Assembly: GCA_005883305.1 (NCBI GenBank)
Contig: VBAC01000001.1
Location: forward strand, 1,054,001-1,118,000
Length of the DNA stretch: 64,000 nucleotides
Source of the DNA: Alphaproteobacteria bacterium
GTDB taxonomy: Bacteria; Pseudomonadota; Alphaproteobacteria; Sphingomonadales; Sphingomonadaceae
Reading direction: 5' to 3'
In this document: positions 27,001 to 34,553 of the stretch, in pieces
Layout: each line of letters begins with the position of its first letter
Numbering within the stretch: the first letter of the stretch is position 1
Translations under genes and position numbers: made by a program
The notes under the pieces: model-generated
Told to the model about the DNA's origin: nothing
Database searches by the model: none
What the model saw: only the letters and a program-made list of their open reading frames with translations

Positions 27001-27090
27001 GCCTGATGCTACTAGCCCCCTCGCAGGCGAACCATCGGGCGCCAAATAGCCGGTTTCTTGAAGAACGCGTTTATATACGGCACTGGCCAC
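24013..27090 (-). CDS. Adenine-specific DNA methyltransferase, Eco57I/type IIG-like
   Basis: 1025 residues. An N-terminal domain of about 320 residues (with WNIGFAPLLWIITPVEVRLY) precedes the catalytic core: LHYTPIELVHLTLDPVFEDL (331-350), the SAM-binding motif VDPTCGSGAFLVEAF (357-371), FGIDVN (398-403), and the catalytic NPPW (467-470), which mark N6-adenine methylation of the gamma class. The remaining 550 residues should hold target recognition (PLVLCPKGAYSFGIERGRYA region) and an extra C-terminal domain ending in LFILKPSEQRYWTATAGLND. No clear PD-(D/E)XK site is seen in its own N-terminus, which makes the small downstream nuclease candidate meaningful. No specificity subunit or helicase accompanies it. 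Composition is foreign relative to the chromosome. Likely self/non-self marking in a restriction-like defence system. Confidence 0.82.
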   Translation of the reverse strand: MASAVYKRVLQETGYLAPDGSPARGLVASGDSRARQYRAVFSPEIGLEADDLFFAQNSATSVFKDSGEEDPTPDQLKHWHETAWNIGFAPLLWIITPVEVRLYDCYAAPRIWNEKSGTKPLQVFALGVDGLKSLNAICGRVATETGAFWSSSLGSSINRNCRIDRELLAEIDALENELAFAPSGLSEAAVVDRPAVIRDLSQRFIGRCIFTWYLIDRGIAQRFLPDDIPADLGKIFQEKRTTFALFAWLRSTFDGDLFPMEDQGLEEEHLTDAHLVLLRDFVDSRSLVPEKRGQGRLFKFRFNAIPVDLISSIYQQFARSSAAEEAAAQGLHYTPIELVHLTLDPVFEDLDSEARIVDPTCGSGAFLVEAFRRLVWKATKGAPSTRNIVRRILYTQLFGIDVNKSALGIAAFSLYLAALEFDEESINDISDLRFEHLLGTTLFHADSLADELPATLNQVPFDAVVGNPPWTYVKLDGGYPTRNLQDEKTLRPRRSPDQQFLTVAASLAGASGRVGMIMKATPFFSGDDFAIQSRSSLMERLAPTALINLSFLRKEDLFPDASGPALLFFARCALTTVKERVLVGSIPWAPHFKGSGIFQIGPAEIKSVPLADIKAAPTFLKAATFGTIRDGWLIRRLWENFPTLEHQLNCLDVDPEQGRGQGYIVGGSPQRSVPPSYYKLPVVTPMEFRPLRIATEGLDHLERATLHRPRKRSIFSGPLVLCPKGAYSFGIERGRYAASIVLDDALYTQNLYGISFSGLDGRYPFVLSAILNSAITTFQLAFGGPTWGLERPTVTPEDILSLRVPDLARCPEHLLKQAVDRERALADSPHSQEALRALDKAVFDLYELEDQERVIVEDSVERARFLIFEGRSERCRAVKRPNVGDLETYALAAVATVNGYLRARGERHLRASLYDAQVEGGDLSKGIPGITAVRFSMAPGSPDGSCSVGMGDAKDLANLATLLGGKSETHAPPYLNERRHLRFYIQNSLFILKPSEQRYWTATAGLNDGDVVLADHWLQTQHAAA

Positions 27091-27200
27091 CGGTCAGCTC
27101 GTTCGCTCAGAAATAAGGTCAGTTGTCGGCACCAATCGCCCGCTCCAATTCAGTAGAACAAAGCAGTAACATGGCGTTTGGCTGGCGTAAACTCAGCAAT

Positions 27201-27707
27201 TCAAACGAGCCGAGATTGCTTGACCGCAGCCTCGATGAAGCTTGCGAAGAGAGGATGCGGTTCCTTCGACTCCGCCACTCGCTGCGCTCGGGACGGGCTC
27301 AGGACATTCGGGGTGTCGGCTCTCGGCTTCGCTCGATCCAACATCAGCGGCAAACCCTTCGATCCCGAACGCCACGGCTAGACCAGCCGCGATTGCTTGA
27401 CGGCGGGCCTCAATGAAGCTCGCGAACAGTGGCTTCCTTCGACTGCACCACTCCCTTCGGTCGGGCTGCGCTCAGGATGAGCGGGTTTCAGCGGAGTTTC
27501 AGCCCCGTCAAACGAGGCGAGACTGCTTGACCGCAGCCTCGATGAAGCTTGCGAAGAGAGGGTTCCTTCGACTCGGCCATTCCCTTCGGTCAGGACCGGC
27601 TCAGGATGAGCGGGGGGTCCGCTCTCGTCTCCGCTCGATCGGACATCAGCGGAGTTTGAAGCTCACCCCCTCAAACGAGCCGTGATTGTTTCATGGCCGC
27701 CTCGATA
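27201..27707 (-). repeat. Tandem array of four displaced pyrG 3' ends
   Basis: Four degenerate copies of the last codons of pyrG follow the gene in the same orientation, at about 27201-27260, 27378-27430, 27508-27562 and 27671-27707. The first reads [19 protein letters not shown]-stop, identical in protein to the real pyrG tail at 27747-27806 although 12 of 19 codons differ. The third reads [16 protein letters not shown]-stop. The second has the same tail with one extra base. The fourth is shorter with one change (IEAAMKQSRLV). Between them lie CCTTCGAC...CTCAGGA dispersed repeats. Synonymous-only differences mean these were once functional gene ends, as expected if elements repeatedly integrated at, or recombined with, the end of pyrG. 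The remainder of the 27091-27746 gap has no gene. Confidence 0.8.
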
Positions 27708-27746
27708 ATCCTTCGACAGGCTCAGGACGATCGGAGGGTGGAGCCC

Positions 27747-29384
27747 TCAAACAAGACGAGATTGTTTGACGGCGGCTTCTATGAAGCTGGCGAATAAGGG
27801 GTGAGGTTCAAACGGCTTGGACTTCAGCTCCGGGTGGAACTGAACCCCGATAAACCAGGGATGATCCGGCCGCTCGACGATCTCCGGCAATTCCCCGTCC
27901 GGGCTCATTCCTGAGAAGACCAGCCCGCCCTGCTCCAGCGCTTCCTTGTAGTGGACGTTGACCTCGTAGCGGTGGCGGTGGCGTTCGCTGATGCGTTCGG
28001 CGCCGTAGACGCTTCGGACCACGCTGTTGCCGCCGAGCACCGCTTCATAGGCCCCGAGCCGCATCGTGCCGCCGAGATCGCCGCCCTCCGCCCTCTTCTG
28101 CAGGCCCTCCTCGCTCATCCATTCGGTGATCAGGCCGATGATCGGCTCCTCCGCCTCGCCGAACTCGCTGCTCCCCGCCCCCGCCAGCCCCGCGGTGTTC
28201 CGCGCCGCCTCGATGCAGGCCATCTGCATTCCGAGGCAGATGCCGAAGAAGGGGACGGCGCGTTCGCGGGCGAAGTGGACGGCGGCGATCTTGCCCTCGC
28301 TGCCGCGCTCGCCGAAGCCGCCGGGGACGAGGATGGCGTGCATCGGCTCGAGCGAGGCGGCGATCTCGGCCTCGGGATGCTCGAACAATTCCGCGTCGAG
28401 CCACTGGATGTTGACCTTGACCCGGTTGGCGAGGCCGCCGTGGACGAGCGCTTCGGTGAGGCTCTTATAGGCATCCTGGAGGCCGACATATTTGCCGACC
28501 ACGCCGATCGTCACCTCGCCCTCGGGGTTGAACAGGCGGTCGGTGACGTCGCTCCAGCGGGCCATTTCGGGCTCGCGCGCGTCCGCGATGCCGAAGGCGC
28601 GCAGCACCTCGGCGTCGAGGCCGGCCTCGTGATATTGGGCGGGGACGGCGTAGATGCTCTTCGCGTCGAGCGCGGGGATGACCGCTTCCTTGCGCACGTT
28701 GCAGAAGAGCGCGATCTTGGCCCGCTCGTTGTCGGGCAAGGGGTGTTCGAGGCGGGTGACGATGATCTCGGGCTGGATTCCGAGGCTGGTCAGCTCGCGG
28801 ACCGAGTGCTGGGTCGGCTTGGTCTTCAGCTCGCCGGCGGCGGCGATGTAGGGGACTAAAGTGGTGTGGATCGAGAGGGTGGAGCCGCGCTCGCTTTCGT
28901 TGCGGAACTGGCGGATCGCCTCGACGAAGGGCAGGGATTCGATGTCGCCGACCGTTCCGCCGACCTCGCAGATGATGAAGTCGCATTCCGGGTCGATGTC
29001 GGCGCGGATGAAGTCCTTGATCGCGTTGGTGACGTGCGGGATGACCTGGACGGTGGCGCCGAGATAGTCGCCGCGCCGCTCGCGCTGGATGATTCCCTGG
29101 TAGATTCGCCCCGAGGTGACGTTGTCGCTCTGGCGCGCGGGGACTCCGGTGAAGCGCTCGTAATGGCCGAGATCGAGGTCGGTCTCGGCGCCGTCGTCGG
29201 TGACGTAGACTTCGCCGTGCTGGTAGGGGCTCATCGTGCCGGGATCGACGTTGAGATAGGGATCGAGCTTCCTCAGGCGGACCGTATAGCCGCGGGCCTG
29301 GAGAAGCGCCGCGAGCGACGCCGCCATCAGGCCCTTGCCAAGCGATGAGACCACGCCGCCGGTGATGAAAATGAACCGCGCCAT
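27747..29384 (-). CDS. pyrG: CTP synthase
   Basis: 545 residues, full length. The synthetase domain begins [19 protein letters not shown] (P-loop) and contains [20 protein letters not shown] and the allosteric region [14 protein letters not shown]. The C-terminal glutaminase domain has the nucleophile in [11 protein letters not shown] and the His-Glu pair in GVQFHPEL. It aminates UTP to CTP with glutamine. The final codons include TTA and ATA, which are rare in this GC-rich DNA, whereas the displaced tails downstream use GC-ending codons; this suggests that the present gene end was imported. In many alphaproteobacteria pyrG follows secG, which here lies 27 kb away. Confidence 0.97.
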   Translation of the reverse strand: MARFIFITGGVVSSLGKGLMAASLAALLQARGYTVRLRKLDPYLNVDPGTMSPYQHGEVYVTDDGAETDLDLGHYERFTGVPARQSDNVTSGRIYQGIIQRERRGDYLGATVQVIPHVTNAIKDFIRADIDPECDFIICEVGGTVGDIESLPFVEAIRQFRNESERGSTLSIHTTLVPYIAAAGELKTKPTQHSVRELTSLGIQPEIIVTRLEHPLPDNERAKIALFCNVRKEAVIPALDAKSIYAVPAQYHEAGLDAEVLRAFGIADAREPEMARWSDVTDRLFNPEGEVTIGVVGKYVGLQDAYKSLTEALVHGGLANRVKVNIQWLDAELFEHPEAEIAASLEPMHAILVPGGFGERGSEGKIAAVHFARERAVPFFGICLGMQMACIEAARNTAGLAGAGSSEFGEAEEPIIGLITEWMSEEGLQKRAEGGDLGGTMRLGAYEAVLGGNSVVRSVYGAERISERHRHRYEVNVHYKEALEQGGLVFSGMSPDGELPEIVERPDHPWFIGVQFHPELKSKPFEPHPLFASFIEAAVKQSRLV

Positions 29385-29472
29385 GGGAGTCGAGGCTTAA
29401 GGGCACGGCGCGCGAAAGGGCAAGCGGGAGAATCGAATTTATTTGCGCGGCGGCGAGCGCTAGGGGCCGGTA

Positions 29473-30252
29473 ATGCCCTATCGAACCATCCTCTTCGCCA
29501 TCGAAGGCGGGATCGCCCGGCTGACGCTCAACCGTCCCGACCGCCTCAACAGCTTCACCGTCGAGATGCACGAGGAGGTGGCCGACGCGCTGAACCGGCT
29601 CGAGGGCGCGCGGACCCTGATCCTCACCGGCGCGGGGCGCGGCTTTTGCGCCGGCCAGGACCTGAACGACCGCGCGGTGGCGCCGGGCGAGGCGGTCGAC
29701 CTCGGCGAGTCGGTAGAGCGCCGGTACAACCCGCTGATCCGCACGCTCACCGCCTTGCCGATGCCGGTGATCGCCCGAGTCAACGGAGTCGCGGCCGGCG
29801 CGGGGGCCAATATCGCCTTGGCCTGCGATGTCGTGGTCGCGGCGAAGAGCGCGAAGTTCATCCAGTCGTTCGCCGCGATCGGCCTGATCCCCGACAGCGG
29901 CGGCACCTGGGTGCTTCCGCGGCTGGTCGGCCAGGCGCGGGCGCTCGGCCTGGCGCTGACCGGCGAGCCGCTCGAGGCCGAGCGGGCGGCCGAATGGGGG
30001 CTGATCTGGAAGGCGGTGGAGGACGAGGCGCTCGACTCCGAGGTGGACGCGCTGGCCGGGCGCTTCGCCGCCGGTCCGACGCTCGGCCTTGCCCGGATCA
30101 AGGCGATGCTCCGCGAAAGCTGGGGCCAGAGCCTCGGCTCCGAGCTCGACCGGCAGCGCGACGCGATGCGCGAGCTCGGTTTTTCGGACGATTATCGCGA
30201 GGGGGTCGCCGCCTTCATGGAAAAGCGCAAACCGCGCTTCACCGGACGCTAG
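29473..30252 (+). CDS. paaG: Enoyl-CoA hydratase/isomerase, PaaG-like
   Basis: 259 residues of the crotonase fold. ITRLTLNRP-like strand IARLTLNRPDRLNSF, the oxyanion-hole motifs GRGFCAGQDLNDR and VNGVAAGAGANIALACDVVV, and the later IGLIPDSGGTWVLPRLVG with the aspartate used by PaaG isomerases are present. The GQDLNDR and IPDSGGTW segments are those of 2-(1,2-epoxy-1,2-dihydrophenyl)acetyl-CoA isomerase, which converts the epoxide made by PaaABCE to an oxepin. It lies 20 kb from the other paa genes, divergent from pyrG. A general enoyl-CoA hydratase role is the alternative. Confidence 0.8.
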   Translation: MPYRTILFAIEGGIARLTLNRPDRLNSFTVEMHEEVADALNRLEGARTLILTGAGRGFCAGQDLNDRAVAPGEAVDLGESVERRYNPLIRTLTALPMPVIARVNGVAAGAGANIALACDVVVAAKSAKFIQSFAAIGLIPDSGGTWVLPRLVGQARALGLALTGEPLEAERAAEWGLIWKAVEDEALDSEVDALAGRFAAGPTLGLARIKAMLRESWGQSLGSELDRQRDAMRELGFSDDYREGVAAFMEKRKPRFTGR

Positions 30253-30304
30253 GGAGCCAATATCCGGTGGCGAATCCGCGCGCGATTGCCTAGGGGCTTG
30301 CCTC

Positions 30305-30757
30305 ATGCGCATCGCCATCGCCTCCGATCATGCCGCGGTCGAGCTGAAGGCGCAGCTCGTCCGGTGGCTCGGCGAGATCGGCCACTCGGTGGCGGACCTC
30401 GGCCCGGAGGGAATCGAATCGGTCGACTATCCCGATTACGGCTACAAGCTGGCCGACGAGATCGCCGCCGGACGCGCCGATCTCGGAGTCGCGCTGTGCG
30501 GCTCCGGAATCGGCATCTCGATCGCCGCCAACCGCCACCCGGCCTGCCGCTGCGCTTTGGTCTCCGAGCCGCTCTCCGCCCGCCTGGCGCGCGAGCATAA
30601 CGACGCCAACGTCGTCGCCATGGGCGCCCGCCTCGTCGGCATCGAGATGGCCAAGGCGTGCATCGAGACCTTCATCGCCACGCCCTTCGCGGGCGGCCGC
30701 CACCATAATCGAGTCGAGAAGCTGACCCACCCCCGTTTCGCCGAGGAATCCGCATGA
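30305..30757 (+). CDS. rpiB: Ribose-5-phosphate isomerase B
   Basis: 150 residues from ATG 30305. RpiB/LacAB signature: [18 protein letters not shown] at the start, [13 protein letters not shown], and [19 protein letters not shown], which holds the active-site cysteine and the anion-binding loop; [14 protein letters not shown] closes the sugar site. It interconverts ribose-5-phosphate and ribulose-5-phosphate. The stop overlaps the start of glyA as ATGA (30754-30757), indicating an operon with translational coupling. Confidence 0.93.
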   Translation: MRIAIASDHAAVELKAQLVRWLGEIGHSVADLGPEGIESVDYPDYGYKLADEIAAGRADLGVALCGSGIGISIAANRHPACRCALVSEPLSARLAREHNDANVVAMGARLVGIEMAKACIETFIATPFAGGRHHNRVEKLTHPRFAEESA

Positions 30758-32145
30758 GCAGCGACACCATGGACCGCTCATCCCGAGCGAGCATCGAGCG
30801 AAGTCGAGATGCGGAGTCGGGGGACCTGCAGCCGGGCGGCTTCTTCACCGACACGCTGCGCCAGGCGGATTCTGCGGTCGCCGACGCGGTGTGCGCCGAG
30901 CTCGACCGGCAGCAGAACCAGATCGAGCTGATCGCGTCGGAGAACATCGTCTCCCGGGCGGTGCTCGAGGCGCAGGGATCGGTGCTCACCAACAAATATG
31001 CCGAAGGCTATCCGGGCCGGCGCTACTACCAGGGCTGCGGGCCGTCGGACAGCGTAGAAACGCTGGCAATAGAGCGCGCCAAGCAATTGTTTGATTGCGG
31101 TTTCGCCAACGTGCAGCCGCATTCGGGCGCGCAGGCGAACGGGGCCGTCATGCTGGCGCTGACCAAGCCCGGCGACACGATCCTCGGCATGTCGCTCGAC
31201 GCCGGCGGCCACCTCACCCACGGCGCCCGGCCGGCCATGTCCGGCAAGTGGTTCAACGCCGTCCAGTACGGGGTGAGGCCCGACGACCATCTGATCGATT
31301 TCGATCAGGTCGAGGCGCTGGCGAAGGAGCACAGGCCGACGCTGATCATCGCCGGCGGCTCCGCCTATCCGCGCCACATCGATTTCGCCCGCTTCCGCGC
31401 CATCGCCGACGAGGTCGGAGCGCTCTTCATGTGCGACATGGCCCATTTCGCCGGCCTGGTCGCGGCGGGCGAGCATCCGACGCCCTTCGGCCACGCCCAT
31501 GTCGTCACCACCACCACCCACAAGACGCTTCGGGGCCCGCGCGGCGGCATGGTGCTGACCGACGACGAGGTGATCGCCAAGAAGATCAACTCGGCGGTCT
31601 TCCCCGGCCTTCAGGGCGGCCCGCTGATGCACGTCATCGCCGCCAAGGCGGTCGCGTTCGGCGAGGCGCTGAGGCCCGATTTCAAGGATTATGCCAAGGC
31701 GGTGATCGCCAACGCCAAAGCGCTCGCCGGCCGCCTCAAGGAGCGCGGCGCCGATCTCGTCGCCGGAGGCACCGACACCCACCTCGCTTTGGTCGACCTT
31801 CGCCCGCTCGGGATCACCGGCAAGGACGCCGACGAGGCGCTCGAGCGCGCGTCGATCACCTGCAACAAGAACGGCATCCCGTTCGATCCCCTTCCCCCGG
31901 TCAAGACCAGCGGAATCCGGGTCGGCTCGCCCGCGGGCACGACCCGCGGCTTCGGAGTGCCTGAGTTCCGCGACATCGCCGACATGGTCGCCGACGTGCT
32001 CGAAGGGCTCAGGGCCAAAGGCGAGGACGGCGATCCGGCGGTCGAGGCCGAGGTGAAGGCGCGGGTGCGCGAGCTTTGCGCCCGGTTTCCGATCTATTCT
32101 CCCTCTCCCCTCGGGGGAGAGGGCCGGGGAGAGGGGGAGTCTTGA
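30754..32145 (+). CDS. glyA: Serine hydroxymethyltransferase
   Basis: 463 residues. PLP enzyme making glycine and methylene-tetrahydrofolate from serine. [43 protein letters not shown] and the PLP lysine in [16 protein letters not shown] are all present. Both ends are unusual: residues about 9-20 ([13 protein letters not shown]) come from a GAGCGAAGTCGAGA-type dispersed repeat, and the C-terminus ([15 protein letters not shown]) is encoded by a CTCTCCCC-type repeat that supplies the stop codon. Typical members are about 430 residues without these. It is coupled to rpiB by an ATGA overlap. Confidence 0.95.
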   Translation: MSSDTMDRSSRASIERSRDAESGDLQPGGFFTDTLRQADSAVADAVCAELDRQQNQIELIASENIVSRAVLEAQGSVLTNKYAEGYPGRRYYQGCGPSDSVETLAIERAKQLFDCGFANVQPHSGAQANGAVMLALTKPGDTILGMSLDAGGHLTHGARPAMSGKWFNAVQYGVRPDDHLIDFDQVEALAKEHRPTLIIAGGSAYPRHIDFARFRAIADEVGALFMCDMAHFAGLVAAGEHPTPFGHAHVVTTTTHKTLRGPRGGMVLTDDEVIAKKINSAVFPGLQGGPLMHVIAAKAVAFGEALRPDFKDYAKAVIANAKALAGRLKERGADLVAGGTDTHLALVDLRPLGITGKDADEALERASITCNKNGIPFDPLPPVKTSGIRVGSPAGTTRGFGVPEFRDIADMVADVLEGLRAKGEDGDPAVEAEVKARVRELCARFPIYSPSPLGGEGRGEGES

Positions 32146-32218
32146 GCGGCTCGCTCGGACTCCCCCTCTCCCTTCGCCGCTTCGCGGCTCTTCCCTCTCC
32201 CCGGAGGGGAGAGGGGTC
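32098..32218. repeat. CTCTCCCC-type palindromic repeat from the end of glyA to nrdR
   Basis: Arms CCCTCTCCCCTCGGGGGAGAG and CCGGAGGGGAGAGGGG face each other around a central CTCGCTCGGACTCCCCCTCTCC. The left arm encodes the last residues of glyA; the right arm ends four bases before the nrdR start and provides its purine-rich Shine-Dalgarno region. Confidence 0.75.
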
Positions 32219-32668
32219 ATGAGATGCCCGTTCTGCGCCCATGAGAACAGCCAGGTGAAGGACAGCCGTCCGACCGAGGACGGCTCGTCGATCCGCCGCC
32301 GCCGCCAGTGCGAGGATTGCGGGGCGCGCTTCACCACGTTCGAGCGGGTCCAGCTGCGCGAGCTGACCATCGTCAAGTCGGGCGAGAGGCGCGAGCCGTT
32401 CGACCGCACCAAGCTGGAGCGCTCGATCGCCACCGCCTGCCGCAAGCGCCCCGTGCCCGTGGAGCGGATCGAGCGCCTCGCCTCCTCGATCCAGCGCCAG
32501 ATCGAGACCAGCGGCGAGAGCGAGACGCCCTCGGCGCGGATCGGCGCGCTGGTGATGGAGGGCCTGAAGGCGCTCGATCCCGTCGCCTATATCCGCTTCG
32601 CCAGCGTCTATAAGGACTTCCGCGAAGCCAAGGATTTCGAGGATTTCGCGGGCACGGTGGGGGAGTAA
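32219..32668 (+). CDS. nrdR: Transcriptional repressor NrdR
   Basis: 149 residues. The N-terminal zinc ribbon [20 protein letters not shown] with the second pair in [13 protein letters not shown] binds DNA, and the ATP-cone domain follows ([20 protein letters not shown] onward). NrdR senses ATP/dATP and represses ribonucleotide reductase genes. GlyA-NrdR adjacency is common in alphaproteobacteria. The start codon sits just behind the arm of a dispersed repeat whose GGGGAGAGGGG serves as ribosome binding site. Confidence 0.95.
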   Translation: MRCPFCAHENSQVKDSRPTEDGSSIRRRRQCEDCGARFTTFERVQLRELTIVKSGERREPFDRTKLERSIATACRKRPVPVERIERLASSIQRQIETSGESETPSARIGALVMEGLKALDPVAYIRFASVYKDFREAKDFEDFAGTVGE

Positions 32669-32689
32669 GGCTCCGCCAGCCGATCCCAA

Positions 32690-32775
32690 TTCCGTTCGTG
32701 TCGAGCCCATCGACGCCACCTGCGGCGACGCTCTGGATAAACTCCGTCGAGACACCTATCGAGCGAAGCCGAGAT
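32690..32775. repeat. Dispersed repeat remnant upstream of the fusion gene
   Basis: GTTCGTGTCGAGCC...GTCGAGACACCTATCGAGCGAAGC shows the arms of the SEVEG-type repeat, partly decayed. Confidence 0.5.
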
Positions 32776-32781
32776 GAACCG

Positions 32782-34002
32782 ATGAGCTTCTGGACCTACA
32801 TTTTGCGTCTCTCGAACGGGATATATTATACCGGGCACACCGACGATCTCGACCGCCGGATCGCCGAGCACCAGAGCGGCGCGATCCGGGGCTACACGCA
32901 CGACAAGCGCCCGGTCGAACTGATGTGGGCCGACGAATTTCCCACGCGGGCCGAGGCGCTGGAGGCGGAGCTTCGGGTGAAGAGCTGGTCCCGGGCCAAG
33001 AAAGAGGCGCTGATCCGCGGTGATTGGGGGGAGGTGAGCTGGGCCGCCATACCGCCGAGCGAGCGTGCGGCACGGGCCTCGACGGTTCGTCCCTCGGCTT
33101 CGCTCGGGAGGGTCCCTCGACTTCGCTCGGGACGAACGGAATCTGTTGTGGTTTCCTCTTCCCCTTCTCCTATCCCTCCCCCTCCCCCCGTTCGTGTCGA
33201 GCGAAGTCGAGACACCCCGCCGAGCGAAGCCGAGGCAATAGGCGCAGCCGAGAATGGTCACCCCCCACCCCCCGCCATAATCCTCGTCCGCCCCCAGCTC
33301 GGCGAGAATATCGGCAAGGCGGCTCGGGCGATGCTCAATTTCGGGCTCACGGACCTGCGCCTCGTCGCCCCGCGCGACGGCTGGCCCAACCCCTCCGCAG
33401 GCCCCGCGGCTTCGGGCGCGGACGTGGTTCTGGAGCGGGCGCGGGTGTTCGGCAGCGTGGCCGACGCGGTCGCGGATTGCGCCCACGTCTATGCGACGAC
33501 GGTGAGGAAGCGGGGGCTGGTCATGCCCGTGGTGTCGCCCGAGGATGCGGGGCGCGAGATCCACGGCAATGACGGCCCCTCGGCGATCCTGTTCGGCGCC
33601 GAGCGCTCGGGGCTCGAGACCGACGAGGTGGCGCTCGCGGGGAAGATCGTCACGGTCCCCGTCAATCCCGATTTCCGATCGCTGAACCTCGCCCAGGCGG
33701 TGATCCTCGTCGCCTACGAATGGTCGAAATTCATCCCGCGCGGCGACGAGGGGCATGTCGCGCTCGCCGTCCCGACCGAAGGCGGGATCGAGGAGCCGCG
33801 CGCGCCCCAGGCGCACCTCGAAGGCCTGATCAACCAGCTGTTCGACGCGCTCGCGGCGGCGGATTATTTCCATCCGCCAGATCGCACCCAGGCGACCAAG
33901 CACACGATTCGCACGATCCTCACCAAGGCCCCCTGGTCCACCCGCGAGATCCAGGCGGTGCGGGGAATCGTGCGCGCCCTCGCCGAGCCCCGCCGCCGCT
34001 AG
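32782..34002 (+). CDS. Fused GIY-YIG nuclease and TrmJ/SpoU-type RNA methyltransferase
   Basis: One open frame of 406 codons joins two normally separate proteins. Residues 1-85 are a GIY-YIG domain of the UPF0213 type (MSFWTYILRLSNGIYYTGHT, DDLDRRIAEHQ, then the catalytic-like glutamates in PTRAEALEAELRVKSW). Residues about 100-160 are encoded by dispersed repeats. From about residue 165 begins a SPOUT methyltransferase: IILVRPQLGENIGKAARAML, RLVAPRDGWPNPSAGPAASG, ILFGAERSGLETDEV and VNPDFRSLNLAQAVILVAYE, the TrmJ family that 2'-O-methylates tRNA position 32. An ATG at 33254 looks like the old methyltransferase start but runs into a stop because of a one-base shift in a C-rich run. An ATG at 32698 would extend the N-terminus. 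Whether one fused protein or two products are made is open. Confidence 0.75.
   Translation: MSFWTYILRLSNGIYYTGHTDDLDRRIAEHQSGAIRGYTHDKRPVELMWADEFPTRAEALEAELRVKSWSRAKKEALIRGDWGEVSWAAIPPSERAARASTVRPSASLGRVPRLRSGRTESVVVSSSPSPIPPPPPVRVERSRDTPPSEAEAIGAAENGHPPPPAIILVRPQLGENIGKAARAMLNFGLTDLRLVAPRDGWPNPSAGPAASGADVVLERARVFGSVADAVADCAHVYATTVRKRGLVMPVVSPEDAGREIHGNDGPSAILFGAERSGLETDEVALAGKIVTVPVNPDFRSLNLAQAVILVAYEWSKFIPRGDEGHVALAVPTEGGIEEPRAPQAHLEGLINQLFDALAAADYFHPPDRTQATKHTIRTILTKAPWSTREIQAVRGIVRALAEPRRR
33082..33240. repeat. SEVEG-type repeats forming the linker of the fusion gene
   Basis: Two facing units: GGTTCGTCCCTCGGCTTCGC...CTTCGCTCGGGACGAACGG (33082-33139) and CGTTCGTGTCGAGCGAAGTC...GAGCGAAGCCGAGG (33189-33240). 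No stop codon occurs in the frame that joins the GIY-YIG and methyltransferase domains. Confidence 0.75.
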
Positions 34003-34110
34003 CAAGGCTCGGTTCAGCTTCCGGATTGCACTTGGCCGTTGAGCCGGACTTGACTTTCGCCGGCCCCCAACACCATTTCACGCGGCTCCAAGACAAAGAG
34101 TGGGTGGACG

Positions 34111-34362
34111 ATGAAGAAGATTGTGTTTGTCAGTGCGCTTCTGGCCTCCGGCGCCGCCTGGGCCCAGGCGCCGAGTTCCGGCCAGGCCAATGAATCCGGC
34201 TTCGATCCGAACGAGCTGGTCTGCCGCACCGTGGACGATACGGGCTCGCGCCTCGGGCGCCAGCGCATTTGCATGACCCGCCAGCAATGGGTGGATTCCC
34301 GCCGCCTCACGCGCGAGAATACCGAGCGCACGCAGAACAACCGCGGCGCGCGCCAGTTCTGA
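34111..34362 (+). CDS. Small periplasmic protein of unknown function
   Basis: 83 residues with GGGTGGA before the ATG. The signal peptide MKKIVFVSALLASGAAWAQA is clear. The mature part is about 63 residues with ELVCRTVDDTGSRLGRQRIC, two cysteines that may pair, then MTRQQWVDSRRLTRENTERT and an Asn/Arg-rich end. The MTRQQW segment recurs in small uncharacterised alphaproteobacterial exported proteins, as I recall. A hairpin terminator follows 27 bases downstream. Confidence 0.65.
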   Translation: MKKIVFVSALLASGAAWAQAPSSGQANESGFDPNELVCRTVDDTGSRLGRQRICMTRQQWVDSRRLTRENTERTQNNRGARQF

Positions 34363-34388
34363 TTGCCGAAACCCCGCGTCGAAGCCTG

Positions 34389-34414
34389 CGCCGTCCGTCC
34401 GGGCGGCGTTTCGG
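34389..34414 (+). terminator. Terminator hairpin after the small periplasmic protein
   Basis: CGCCGTCC (34389-34396), loop GTCC, GGGCGGCG (34401-34408) with one G-T pair, followed by TTTCGGCTT. Confidence 0.55.
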
Positions 34415-34484
34415 CTTGACTTAGCGGGCCTCGGCCCGCATGTGCCCGCCTTCGCAATTGGCCCCGCACCCCTGGTGAAGCGGC

Positions 34485-34519
34485 GGCCGCGCCGGACAAC
34501 AAGGTCCGGCGGTGCGGCC
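34485..34519 (+). promoter_or_regulatory. Extended leader hairpin upstream of rpsD
   Basis: GGCCG (34485-34489) pairs with CGGCC (34515-34519) and CGCCGGAC (34490-34497) pairs perfectly with GTCCGGCG (34504-34511) around loop AACAAG. A smaller GCGGGC-CTCG-GCCCGC hairpin lies at about 34424-34439. S4 is a known translational autoregulator in other bacteria, so a leader target is plausible but not shown. Confidence 0.4.
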
Positions 34520-34553
34520 CAGGGAACCTGACAGAAGCAAATTGGAGTAAGAC

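Noticed and set aside
27123-27707. The spaced copies behind pyrG looked like a CRISPR array or minisatellite at first.
   Set aside because: Spacing is irregular (177, 130, 163, 76 bases), repeats are diverged, and in the reverse frame they read as the pyrG C-terminus; no cas gene is near.
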